A stretch of DNA of 11,251 nucleotides. Source: Spirochaetaceae bacterium (GTDB lineage Bacteria > Spirochaetota > Spirochaetia > Treponematales > Breznakiellaceae). Position 1 is the stretch's first letter. The number at the start of each line of letters is the position of its first letter. The DNA lies in the NCBI GenBank assembly GCA_031280115.1, contig JAITHF010000190.1, positions 1-11,251 on the forward strand. Reading direction: 5' to 3'. The position numbers were made by a program, and so were the translations under genes. Below, piece after piece: positions 5,161-11,251 of this stretch. A model generated the notes under the pieces. That model saw only the letters and a program-made list of their open reading frames with translations. It ran no database searches and was not told where the DNA came from.

Positions 5161-6430
5161 AGGCTTTTTGCAGGTTCGCTTCAGCCTCAGGATAGGCCGG
5201 ATTAAGCGCCAGAACAGTTTCGAAATCGGCGGCGGCCTTATCATAGGCGCCTTTTTCAAAATAGGCCAGGCCCCGGCGGTAAAACGTCTGGGGCATGCCC
5301 GGGTTAAGCCGTACCGATTCGGTATAATCTGCCAGGGCTTTGTCATAGGCTTTGTTTTGATAAAAGGCGCTGCCCCGGCCATTGAGGGCAAGAATATACG
5401 CCGGTTGTATTTTGAGGGCCGCGCTGAAATCGGCGGCGGCCTTATCGTAAGCGCCCTGTTTAAGATACGCTTCGCCCCGGTAATAATAGGCAGGGGCAAA
5501 GCGGGGGTCCTGCTCAAGAACCTTCGTATATTCCCCTATGGCTTCCTCCCCGTTTCCGGCGCCGGCGCTGCGGAGCGCGGCGGCCATGAGAGAGGCAGCA
5601 GCGCCAGCCTGATGCCCGGCCCCTTCTTCTCCTCCGCCGGCTGCCGCCGCCTCGTAATCCCGCTTTGCCGCGTCATGGTTTCCTTTAAGATCATAGACCG
5701 CGCCGCGGTACATACGCGCATCAGGGCTGGATGCCCCGTTCCTCAGACACGAGGAGAACGCGCCCAATGCCGCGTCAAGCTCTCCGTTATAATAATGGGT
5801 TATGCCGCGGTACAAAAGCGCGTCCCCATAGTCCGGCTTGAGTTTAAGCGCCGCCGCGTAATCAGCGGCAGCAAGGGTATGTTCGGCCTTGTGAAGATAG
5901 GCGCTGCCCCGTACAAACAGGGCGAATGCCTGAGTCTCAGAGGCGCTCCCGACGCTCAGGGCTTGGGAGCAGTCGGCGACAGCCCGGTCATAGGCGCCTT
6001 TGCCCAGGTATGCCTGGGCCCGGCGGGTAAGCGCCGGCGCGTCGCGGCTGTCTATTTTGAGCGCCTGATTATACCGGCTGACCGCCTCATCATACTTCCC
6101 TTCATTATAAAGCGCGATGCCCTGGGCAAGGAGCGCAGCCGGATCCGTTTTGGTTTCAGCGGCGCCGCCCCCTGCCGGCGGGATAAACCCGGCGTCTATC
6201 GTTGACGTTGGCGCCGGCGCCTGAGACGGAGCCGGAGGCGCGGGCCTTGAGAGCGGCGCCCAGCGGAGCCCGCTTATGAACCCCCGCTGAATATGCGGGG
6301 GTTCAGGCGTTTCAGCATAGGCGTCCTTACTCCGATAGGCCGTTCTATCCATTGGCAGCGGGTCAGCGCCCTGGGCCGGGGCAAATACCGGGGCCAGGCA
6401 TACGATAAGGGCAAAAAAAATGCGTCCCAT
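5123..6430 (-). CDS. Secreted TPR-repeat protein (first of the pair)
   Basis: A 435-residue protein. The signal peptide MGRIFFALIVCLAPVFAPAQ has a likely cleavage before GADP (about residue 20 to 22). A low-complexity Pro/Ala linker (about 61-90, RPAPPAPSQAPAP) follows, and then about nine TPR units from residue 97 to the end (for example ALYNEGKYDEAVSRYNQALKI and AYLKQGAYDKAAADFSAALK). A Gly/Ala-rich stretch near 254-282 interrupts the repeat series. It is homologous in design to the next gene, with which it overlaps by 38 bases, so the two are probably a diverged duplication. ATG 6430 is preceded by AGGAGG at 4 bases' spacing and by a strong promoter-like pair; the longer open frame upstream crosses that promoter and is not used. 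The likely location is periplasmic or cell-surface; partners are unknown. Confidence 0.87.
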   Translation of the reverse strand: MGRIFFALIVCLAPVFAPAQGADPLPMDRTAYRSKDAYAETPEPPHIQRGFISGLRWAPLSRPAPPAPSQAPAPTSTIDAGFIPPAGGGAAETKTDPAALLAQGIALYNEGKYDEAVSRYNQALKIDSRDAPALTRRAQAYLGKGAYDRAVADCSQALSVGSASETQAFALFVRGSAYLHKAEHTLAAADYAAALKLKPDYGDALLYRGITHYYNGELDAALGAFSSCLRNGASSPDARMYRGAVYDLKGNHDAAKRDYEAAAAGGGEEGAGHQAGAAASLMAAALRSAGAGNGEEAIGEYTKVLEQDPRFAPAYYYRGEAYLKQGAYDKAAADFSAALKIQPAYILALNGRGSAFYQNKAYDKALADYTESVRLNPGMPQTFYRRGLAYFEKGAYDKAAADFETVLALNPAYPEAEANLQKAYGAHAAEDQPDA

Positions 6431-6445
6431 AAATCCTCCTGCTTT

Positions 6446-6475
6446 AGTATAGCACCCTGCGGGCGCGGCGGTCAA
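6446..6475 (-). promoter_or_regulatory. Promoter for the TPR/TPR gene pair
   Basis: Minus-strand TTGACC (6475-6470) and TATACT (6451-6446) are separated by 18 bases, and the -10 carries an extended TG element (TGCTATACT). Each hexamer matches 5 of 6 consensus bases. The predicted start site, about 7 bases beyond the -10, would fall at or next to the AGGAGG ribosome site (6440-6435), giving a leader of only about 10 bases before ATG 6430. Confidence 0.65.
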
Positions 6476-6599
6476 CGAGGCGCTTCCCCCGGCTTTTTGC
6501 GGCGCCGCGGCGCCTCTGGACCCTGACCCAGAGTTGGTTTTACCCGCCTGCGCTCCCGTCTTACCTGCCGGGGATAGAAACCAGTTGGCCGGCGCTGCC

Positions 6600-6628
6600 T
6601 TGTTATAGAGAGCGCCCAATGGTATAGT
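6600..6628 (+). promoter_or_regulatory. Candidate promoter for the glycosyltransferase gene
   Basis: TTGTTA (6600-6605) and TATAGT (6623-6628) are 17 bases apart; they match 4 and 5 of 6 consensus bases. The implied leader to ATG 6742 is about 105 bases. This is the best plus-strand pair in the divergent region but is not exceptional. Confidence 0.4.
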
Positions 6629-6741
6629 GATGTAATCCTCATAAAGCGGAAAGACGCGAGGCGGTCTCAAGGGACGCGCTGATACTTGACAGGGAGGTTG
6701 GGCGTGGGCCCGCCGGGGGCTTTTCCACGGCAACGTGTTCG

Positions 6742-7875
6742 ATGAAAATTGGTATTGATACCTTCGCCTGCGAAGGCGGTAAAACCGCGATAGGGATTTA
6801 TCTGACCCAGCTGCTGAAACGAATACCCCCTTCCGGCGACCACTTTGAATTATTTGGCTGGAATTCCGACCGTTTTACCTATGCGGTGGACGCGCCGGAT
6901 TTAGAATATATTTCCCGGTGCCGTATCAGCGGAAGGGCCGCGAACTCCCTGTGGCATATCGCCCGGTACCCGCGCTTTGCCCGGGCCAGGTCCTATGACG
7001 GCTGCTTCTTTCCTGCGGCGCACAAACAGATACCCTCCCGCTCCCCATGCCCTACGGTCGGGGTTGTGCACGACATGGCGGCCTATTGGGGAAGCAGAAA
7101 AACCCGCGAATCTGCGGGGGCGGTTATTCGGATGATCCTCCCGAACGCGCTGAGACGGCTTGACCGTATCATCGCCGTCAGCAGCTGGGTCAAACAAGAA
7201 CTCATTGACCTTGTTAAGGTCAGGGAATCGAGTATTGAGGTGGTGCCGAACGGGATAGACCACGGGATATTTTACCCCCGCCCCCACAACGAAGAGAGTA
7301 TGCTCCTTATCCAGCCCTTTAGTTTCCGCCGCCCCTATATCCTGTGCATATCCCGCATTGAACATCCGGTGAAAAACCATATAAGGCTCATTCAGGCGTT
7401 TAACCTCTTTAAAGAGCAGATTAAATACCCCCACAGGCTTGTGCTTGCCGGCCCGGACAGTTATCACGCGGAGAAGGTTAAAGAGTTCGCCGGCGCCTCC
7501 CCCTTCAGGAACGATATTTTCTTCACCGGCCATTTCCCCATGAAACACCTCCCTGAACTGTACGCCGGCGCGGATATGGTGGTTATCCCCTCTTTATACG
7601 AGGGCTTTGGCATGGGCGCGCTTGAGGCCATGTCCTCGGGTATTCCGGTTATCTGCGCCCGCGCCGCAAGCCTCCCTGAAACCGCGGACGCAGCGGCGCT
7701 CTACTTTGACCCCTATGATCCGGCGGACCTGGCCGCCAGAATGATAACCCTCAGTACCGATGGCGCTGCCGCTCAAGAATATGCAAGGCGGGGGCTTGAA
7801 CGGGCCGCGGCCTTTTCATGGGATGCGTGCGCGAAACAAACTTTAGCAATAATTCAGGAAACCGCCGGCAAATAA
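6742..7875 (+). CDS. Family-4-type glycosyltransferase (group 1)
   Basis: A 377-residue retaining GT-B glycosyltransferase that would transfer a sugar from a nucleotide-sugar donor to a glycan, lipid or protein. The N-terminal acceptor half starts MKIGIDTF with a glycine-containing loop (EGGKTAIGIY) and has VVHDM (108-112), common in mannosyltransferase-like GT4 enzymes. IIAVSSWVKQEL (143-154) and VPNGIDHGIF (168-177) mark the inter-domain region. The donor half has SRIEHPVKNH (204-213) and the diagnostic E-x7-E motif EGFGMGALE (E287, E295) that holds the nucleotide sugar. No membrane segment or signal is visible, so it works at the cytoplasmic face. Start ATG 6742 gives the typical N-terminus, though no strong Shine-Dalgarno precedes it. 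There are no other glycan genes next to it, so the product glycan is unknown. Confidence 0.88.
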   Translation: MKIGIDTFACEGGKTAIGIYLTQLLKRIPPSGDHFELFGWNSDRFTYAVDAPDLEYISRCRISGRAANSLWHIARYPRFARARSYDGCFFPAAHKQIPSRSPCPTVGVVHDMAAYWGSRKTRESAGAVIRMILPNALRRLDRIIAVSSWVKQELIDLVKVRESSIEVVPNGIDHGIFYPRPHNEESMLLIQPFSFRRPYILCISRIEHPVKNHIRLIQAFNLFKEQIKYPHRLVLAGPDSYHAEKVKEFAGASPFRNDIFFTGHFPMKHLPELYAGADMVVIPSLYEGFGMGALEAMSSGIPVICARAASLPETADAAALYFDPYDPADLAARMITLSTDGAAAQEYARRGLERAAAFSWDACAKQTLAIIQETAGK

Positions 7876-7957
7876 ACGCCTGCCGGAACGCGGGAAGGGG
7901 GCAAGCGCGGCAATTCTGCCCCGAGCCGGTTCGAGGGCTTGCGCGGGGCAGGCGTTT
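7874..7957. repeat. Nested inverted repeat downstream of the glycosyltransferase gene
   Basis: Perfect 11-base arms AAACGCCTGCC (7874-7884) and GGCAGGCGTTT (7947-7957) enclose a second stem GCAAGC/GCTTGC (7901-7906, 7937-7942) and a small hairpin GGCA-ATTC-TGCC (7909-7920). The left arm begins within the glycosyltransferase stop codon. The whole could fold into a long hairpin acting as a bidirectional transcription end or RNA stabiliser; there is no clear T tract, so a classic terminator is not supported. Confidence 0.5.
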
Positions 7958-7968
7958 GCAGGTATGAT
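7939..7968 (+). promoter_or_regulatory. Weak candidate promoter for the gltD-like gene
   Basis: TTGCGC (7939-7944) and TATGAT (7963-7968) are 18 bases apart, about 65 bases before ATG 8032. The -10 matches 5 of 6 bases, the -35 three of 6. It overlaps the right part of the nested inverted repeat, so the structure could affect initiation. Confidence 0.28.
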
Positions 7969-8031
7969 GGCCCGGGAATAGACGGATTTACGGATTTTAT
8001 AGAAACCTTTTTTTCCAAAGGAGCGATTATA

Positions 8032-9480
8032 ATGGGGGATCCAAAAGGATTTTTGAAGATACGGCGCAAGGTTTCGGGTTACAGGCCGGTGGAAGAACGG
8101 CTCAATGATTACAGCGAGGTGGAAGTGAGCCTCCCTGACGCGGAACGGCGGGGCCAGGCGGCGCGGTGTATGGATTGCGGGGTGCCGTTCTGCCACTGGG
8201 CCTGCCCGGTTTCCAACGTGATGCCCGAATGGCAGGACCGGCTGTACCGCGGCGATTGGGACGGGGCCTGGGCGCTCCTTGAGGACCGGAACCCGTTCCC
8301 TGAGTTTACAGGGCGGGTCTGCCCCGCGCTCTGCGAGGCGTCCTGCGTGCTGGGCGCCAATGACGAGCCTGTCACCATCCGTCAAAATGAGCTTGCGATT
8401 ATCGAAAAAGCCTTTGACCTGGGGCTTGTGCGCCCCCGCCCCCCGCGGTCCCGGAACGGGAAAAAGGTCGCCATTGTGGGCGCCGGCCCTTCGGGGCTTT
8501 CTGCGGCGTACTTTCTCAACCGCGCGGGGTTTTCGGTTACTGTGTACGAGGCGGATCAGAAACTGGGGGGCTACCTCCGGTACGGTATTCCCGATTTCAA
8601 ACTGGACAAGAGCTTTATCGACCGCCGGATTACCCTTATGGAAGATGAAGGGGTTGTCTTTAAGACCAATACCCGGGTGGGTTCAGGGCGGTACGGGTTC
8701 GGGACCCTGGGGGAAGGGGCCGCGGTGGTTGACCCCAAAGAGCTTGAAGCGTCGTTTGACCTGTTGCTGCTCACCATAGGCGCCAGAGCCCCCCGGGACA
8801 TCGCGGTTCCGGGGCGGGAGAACCGGGGGATCGTGCAGGCCCTTGATTATCTTTCCCTCCAGAACCGCGCCCTTGCCGGAGAAGCCGGCGGGTTTGAGGC
8901 GGTTACGGCCTATGGGAAGCGGGTGGTGGTGATAGGCGGCGGGGACACAGGCTCGGACTGTGTGGGGACCGCGAACCGCCAGGGCGCCATGCGGGTAACG
9001 CAAATTGAGGTGCTGCCTAAGCCGCCGGAACACCGGCCCCTTGAGGAACCCTGGCCCTTGTGGCCTAAGGTGCTTAAAACGTCAAGTTCCCACCTTGAAG
9101 GGGGCGAGCGGCTCTGGTCGGTGAACACCAAAGGGTTTATCGGGCGGTCCGGCGCGGTGGAGGCTATTCACGCAGGCAAGGTGGAATGGACGCGCACGGA
9201 CGGCCCGCCGGTGATGGCTGAGGCGGCAGGGTCGGATTTTGAAATCGGCGCGGATTTGGTGCTGCTGGCTATGGGCTTTACCCATGTGGTGCAGGAAGGG
9301 GTTGTGGCGGACTTAGGGCTTGTGACTGACGAGCGGGGCAACATCCGCACCCGGGGCAGTTTTCATACGTCCAATCCCAAAGTGTGGGCCGCAGGGGATT
9401 CCCGTTCCGGCGCGAGCCTTGTGGTCCGGGCCATTGCCGACGGACGCGCCGCCGCCGAAGCCATGATAAAGGCGCTGTAA
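8032..9480 (+). CDS. gltD: Glutamate synthase small subunit-like NAD(P)H oxidoreductase
   Basis: A 482-residue FAD and iron-sulfur protein of the GltD family. It passes electrons from NAD(P)H to the large subunit GltB for making glutamate from 2-oxoglutarate and glutamine. N-terminal cysteines C46, C49, C54, C58 (CMDCGVPFCHWACP) and C97, C101, C105 (CPALCEASC) match the two low-potential Fe-S cluster sites. The FAD Rossmann motif is VAIVGAGPSG (146-155) and the NAD(P)H site VVVIGGGDTGSDC (288-300). The C-terminal VWAAGDSRSGASLVVRAI segment closes the FAD site. Length is normal for GltD. ATG 8032 has AAAGGAG eight bases upstream; the frame is open further upstream but without support. No gltB lies next to it, so it may pair with a distant GltB or serve another GltD-like oxidoreductase complex. 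The gene converges on the lipoprotein gene with 11 bases between the stops. Confidence 0.92.
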   Translation: MGDPKGFLKIRRKVSGYRPVEERLNDYSEVEVSLPDAERRGQAARCMDCGVPFCHWACPVSNVMPEWQDRLYRGDWDGAWALLEDRNPFPEFTGRVCPALCEASCVLGANDEPVTIRQNELAIIEKAFDLGLVRPRPPRSRNGKKVAIVGAGPSGLSAAYFLNRAGFSVTVYEADQKLGGYLRYGIPDFKLDKSFIDRRITLMEDEGVVFKTNTRVGSGRYGFGTLGEGAAVVDPKELEASFDLLLLTIGARAPRDIAVPGRENRGIVQALDYLSLQNRALAGEAGGFEAVTAYGKRVVVIGGGDTGSDCVGTANRQGAMRVTQIEVLPKPPEHRPLEEPWPLWPKVLKTSSSHLEGGERLWSVNTKGFIGRSGAVEAIHAGKVEWTRTDGPPVMAEAAGSDFEIGADLVLLAMGFTHVVQEGVVADLGLVTDERGNIRTRGSFHTSNPKVWAAGDSRSGASLVVRAIADGRAAAEAMIKAL

Positions 9481-9497
9481 CAGCAGCCGGATTACAG
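9475..9497. other. Short inverted repeat spanning two convergent stop codons
   Basis: CTGTAA (9475-9480) and TTACAG (9492-9497) form a six-pair stem with an 11-base loop. The left arm contains the TAA stop of the gltD-like gene and the right arm the TAA stop of the minus-strand lipoprotein gene. There is no T tract and the stem is weak, so its use as a terminator is doubtful. Confidence 0.3.
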
Positions 9498-10844
9498 GTT
9501 CATACTTTCAGATTGCGGGGATTGGTATATGACCGCATTCCGCTCCGCGTCGAGCATCCGGATATGCAGGCGGCGCCTGCCTGTGCCGGTAACGGCCACC
9601 AGCACAAAGATATTCACTCCGGCCTCGCTGCCGATACCCGCAAAGTCTTCGTCGCTCACCTCCCCTGACATCTGGTACTGCCTTTCAGCCGCAAGAAGAG
9701 CCGTGTTGTTCCGGTCTACAATGGTTACGCCCCGTTCCTGAAGAGCCCGGGTTATGCCGCCGGCCATAGCAAGGGCAAGATCGGTCTCGGCCTTTGAATT
9801 GTTTATCACCGCGGCTTTCGCGCCGGGCGGAAGTTTGGCCGCCACCAGGCCCGCCGCTTTGGCGATAAGGATGCCGGCTCTGGTCCGGCTGTCGCCGTAG
9901 GCTCGGGCAATGGTCTCCCGATCCTCCGCGGCTTTCCGGAGCCGCCCCAGCCGGGCGGAAACTGCGGGGCTGCGGGTCTCATAAAAGAGCTCCTCCATAA
10001 AAGACACGGCCTCGTCCAGGTCCCCCATAACCTCATAGAGAATCCCCCCGTTATACCCTGCGGCAATACTGCCGTACTGGCCGTACAAGGCAAGGTACTC
10101 GTTAAGCGCCTGTTTGTAATTGCCGGCGCGCACCAGCTTATACGCCTCGTTCATGCGCCTTTGCAGTGTTTTATCCTTGACAGCCTCTTTCATCAATTCC
10201 CGGGTTTCTTGAACCGTATGGGGCGCCACATCCTGCCCCAACGCGGCAAGTTCCGAAGATGCGATAGCCTGCACCATCGTAAGCGGCGCGGGAAGGTCCC
10301 CTGATTTTTCGTTTTGGGCGCTTTGTTTCCCCTGTTTGGTCACCACCCCCAGAAGGCTCCCGTCTCTTGCGCGCCTGAAATTATAGTTAAACATAAGGTC
10401 AACCTCCCTGTCGTACACCGTAATATAATAGGTTTCGCCGGTTTGATAGTTCACCCGCTCTTCTTTATGGAACGAGTTTTTTACGTTCACCCACAGCACC
10501 TGGCCGATAAACAGGGCGTCCACGTAATTTTCAATGTTTTCCCCCTGCTGTTGAAGCCGCGTTATCTCCGCAGGATCAACAAGCGTAAAGCGGTTGGTGT
10601 CCATAATTTTGGCGGCGGCAAGGGCTGTAATAAACCGCGCTGCTTCACGGTTGAGGTCCTGGGCGTTTCCCGGGTCAAAGGGCATGACTGTAATCCGCCG
10701 TATGCCGGCGGTATTCATCGTTGGGAGGCGCTGCACGTGCAGCCCCACGGTCATGGCGCATCCCTGAAGGAGCATGGCCGCCAGCGCGGCCAGGGGAACG
10801 GGCCGCAGGGGGGAACATTTTTGATACATAGCCAATCCTATCAT
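9492..10844 (-). CDS. Lipoprotein with CsgG/FlgO-like regions and a TPR-like middle
   Basis: A 450-residue predicted lipoprotein. The signal is PLAALAAMLLQGC with lipidated C29, so it is membrane-anchored. The N-terminal region (about 47-205) starts IRRITVMPFDPGNAQDLN and runs through FTLVDPAEI, a pattern of CsgG/LpoB-fold proteins. A helical TPR-like stretch follows (about 212-266, AYKLVRAGNYKQALNEYLAL and GGILYEVMGDLDEAVSF). The C-terminal region (about 325-440) has ALQERGVTIVDRNNTALLAA, QYQMSGEVSDED and GVNIFVLVAVTG, close to the signature order of FlgO/CsgG-type domains. These families act in curli export, flagellar assembly or cell-wall synthase activation; which applies here is not determined. 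ATG 10844 has GAGG four bases upstream; ATG 10829 with AGGA six bases upstream is almost as good and would shorten the protein by five residues. It converges with the gltD-like gene. Confidence 0.75.
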   Translation of the reverse strand: MIGLAMYQKCSPLRPVPLAALAAMLLQGCAMTVGLHVQRLPTMNTAGIRRITVMPFDPGNAQDLNREAARFITALAAAKIMDTNRFTLVDPAEITRLQQQGENIENYVDALFIGQVLWVNVKNSFHKEERVNYQTGETYYITVYDREVDLMFNYNFRRARDGSLLGVVTKQGKQSAQNEKSGDLPAPLTMVQAIASSELAALGQDVAPHTVQETRELMKEAVKDKTLQRRMNEAYKLVRAGNYKQALNEYLALYGQYGSIAAGYNGGILYEVMGDLDEAVSFMEELFYETRSPAVSARLGRLRKAAEDRETIARAYGDSRTRAGILIAKAAGLVAAKLPPGAKAAVINNSKAETDLALAMAGGITRALQERGVTIVDRNNTALLAAERQYQMSGEVSDEDFAGIGSEAGVNIFVLVAVTGTGRRRLHIRMLDAERNAVIYQSPQSESMNL

Positions 10845-10872
10845 ACCGCCTCATCCCTCACAACCCTCTGCA

Positions 10873-11000
10873 CCCCCTTGCGGGGGTTTTATGTGCTTCC
10901 TGCGGCGAGCGGGTTTGCACGTTTAGTCACAACCCCGAAGGATGCGCCAAAGTGGAATTCGCAGGCGAAAGGGCGCGAGGCATGAAGCCTTTATGGGTGG
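10873..11000 (+). repeat. Conserved flanking cassette, copy C
   Basis: Plus-strand copy of the cassette, closest to copy A: GTGCTTCCTGCGGCGAGCGG, TTTAGTCACAACCCCGAAGG, GAATTCGCAGGCG and GCATGAAGCCTTTATGGGTG are shared. It opens with CCCCC-TTGC-GGGGG followed by TTTT (10873-10890), a better terminator shape on the plus strand than in A or B1. It sits upstream of the lipoprotein gene, in the position where that gene's promoter would be expected. I see no convincing promoter hexamers for the lipoprotein gene in this stretch. Confidence 0.8.
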
Positions 11001-11010
11001 TTTGGGGGGT

Positions 11011-11218
11011 CTATGACCCCCATAATGTATTCCAAGGGCCGCGAAAGCGCCGATAAATCCTACCATACCAACAGAGCGCTGCAGGAAAACCGGTTTTTCC
11101 GGTTCACCGGACAAGTTCTCCGGTGAACCGAAAAACTATCCTGTCACTGTACAACTCATTGTTTTATAACGAATTATCGGCGCTGTGCGCCTTTTGAAGA
11201 GAATTTGGAGGGTCATAG
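11011..11218 (-). repeat. Repeat copy C, core with two-unit array
   Basis: Reverse-orientation core with both ends present. The left side (from CTATGACCCCC at 11011) and right side (ending GGAGGGTCATAG at 11218) are inverted repeats of about 50 bases. The right one has hairpin GGCGC-TGT-GCGCC (11179-11191), while the left is more diverged. Between them is a short array of two centres, CCGGTTCACCGG (11099-11110) and CCGGTGAACCG (11120-11130), again 21 bases apart start to start. The right terminal repeat abuts the adapter, so its outer flank is unknown. Confidence 0.75.
11094..11135. repeat. Large hairpin in copy C
   Basis: Left arm TTTTTCCGGTTCACCGGA (11094-11111) pairs with TCCGGTGAACCGAAAAA (11119-11135) except for one bulged G, around a seven-base loop CAAGTTC. 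The two array units are thus reverse complements of each other. It can fold in DNA or RNA on either strand, and with the A/T ends it resembles a bidirectional terminator. Confidence 0.8.
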
Positions 11219-11251
11219 AGATCGGAAGAGCACACGTCTGAACTCCAGTCA
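11219..11251. other. Illumina TruSeq adapter sequence (artefact)
   Basis: The final 33 bases start AGATCGGAAGAGC and end ACTCCAGTCA, matching the standard TruSeq read-1 adapter read-through along its whole length. This is not genomic DNA. It shows that the assembled reads ran off the end of a short insert inside repeat copy C. Confidence 0.98.

Larger units (their letters stand above)
6431..6741. other. Divergent intergenic region between TPR and glycosyltransferase genes
   Basis: Gene-free stretch of 311 bases. It holds the TPR promoter (6446-6475), a candidate promoter for the plus-strand gene (6600-6628) and a 14-base palindrome GGCGCCGCGGCGCC (6501-6514) between them, which could be a small hairpin or a regulator site. 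An isolated TTGACA at 6686-6691 lacks a -10. I see no credible small gene; the open frames here lack ribosome sites. Confidence 0.6.

Noticed and set aside
5161..5517. Upstream extension of the second TPR gene by 119 codons
   Set aside because: This part is the first TPR gene in another frame and has basic/proline-rich shadow composition; the signal peptide follows ATG 5160.
4165..6205. Long plus-strand open frames (346 and 390 residues) antisense to the TPR genes
   Set aside because: They mirror the GC-rich codon pattern of the repeats, have no family motifs and no ribosome sites; the minus-strand TPR repeats and signal peptides are clear.
6431..6733. Upstream extension of the first TPR gene by 101 codons
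   Set aside because: It would cross a good promoter and the AGGAGG site, and would bury a typical signal peptide in the interior.
9475..9497. Intrinsic terminator between the convergent genes
   Set aside because: The stem is only six pairs, A/T-rich at one end and lacks a T tract, so I list it only as an inverted repeat.

Overview
The window reads as a piece of a moderately GC-rich bacterial chromosome (a metagenomic or draft contig). A spirochaete, Treponema-like source fits the gene mix: secreted TPR proteins, an HD-GYP response regulator and a CsgG/FlgO-like lipoprotein. This placement is an inference from gene content, since no rRNA or marker gene is present. The last 33 bases (11219-11251) match the Illumina TruSeq read-through adapter, so the true sequence ends at 11218. 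Both ends of the window lie inside copies of one repeat family, which probably explains why the assembly stopped there.

Layout. 1-430: repeat copy A. 429-1845 (minus): an HPt phosphotransfer protein followed, with an 8-base overlap, by a receiver/HD-GYP response regulator. 1926-2816: two tandem repeat copies, B1 and B2. 2817-6430 (minus): two secreted TPR proteins with overlapping ends, then a SsuC/TauC-type ABC permease without its ATPase or binding protein. 6431-6741: divergent promoter region. 6742-7875 (plus): family-4-type glycosyltransferase. 8032-9480 (plus): GltD-like glutamate synthase small subunit without a neighbouring gltB. 9492-10844 (minus): lipoprotein with CsgG/FlgO-like regions, convergent with gltD. 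10845-11218: repeat copy C.

The most unusual content is the repeat family. A complete core has terminal inverted repeats of about 45 bases, each with its own small GC-rich hairpin. Between them is a tandem array of exactly 21-base units with palindromic centres (GGGTACCC or GGGGCCCC). Copies A and B1 each carry eight centres, B2 has five diverged units that keep the 21-base period, and C has two arranged as a large hairpin. Next to the core lies a second conserved cassette of about 120 bases whose outer edge is a terminator-like hairpin of C and G runs. The core lies in opposite orientations relative to that cassette in A and C versus B1 and B2. No transposase or recombinase is encoded here, so the family looks like a non-autonomous, MITE-like, intergenic element whose array could also be a protein-binding or structural site.

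The protein-coding genes look intact and are not one obvious pathway. The only clear operons are the HPt/HD-GYP pair (probable c-di-GMP signalling) and the TPR/TPR/permease group.
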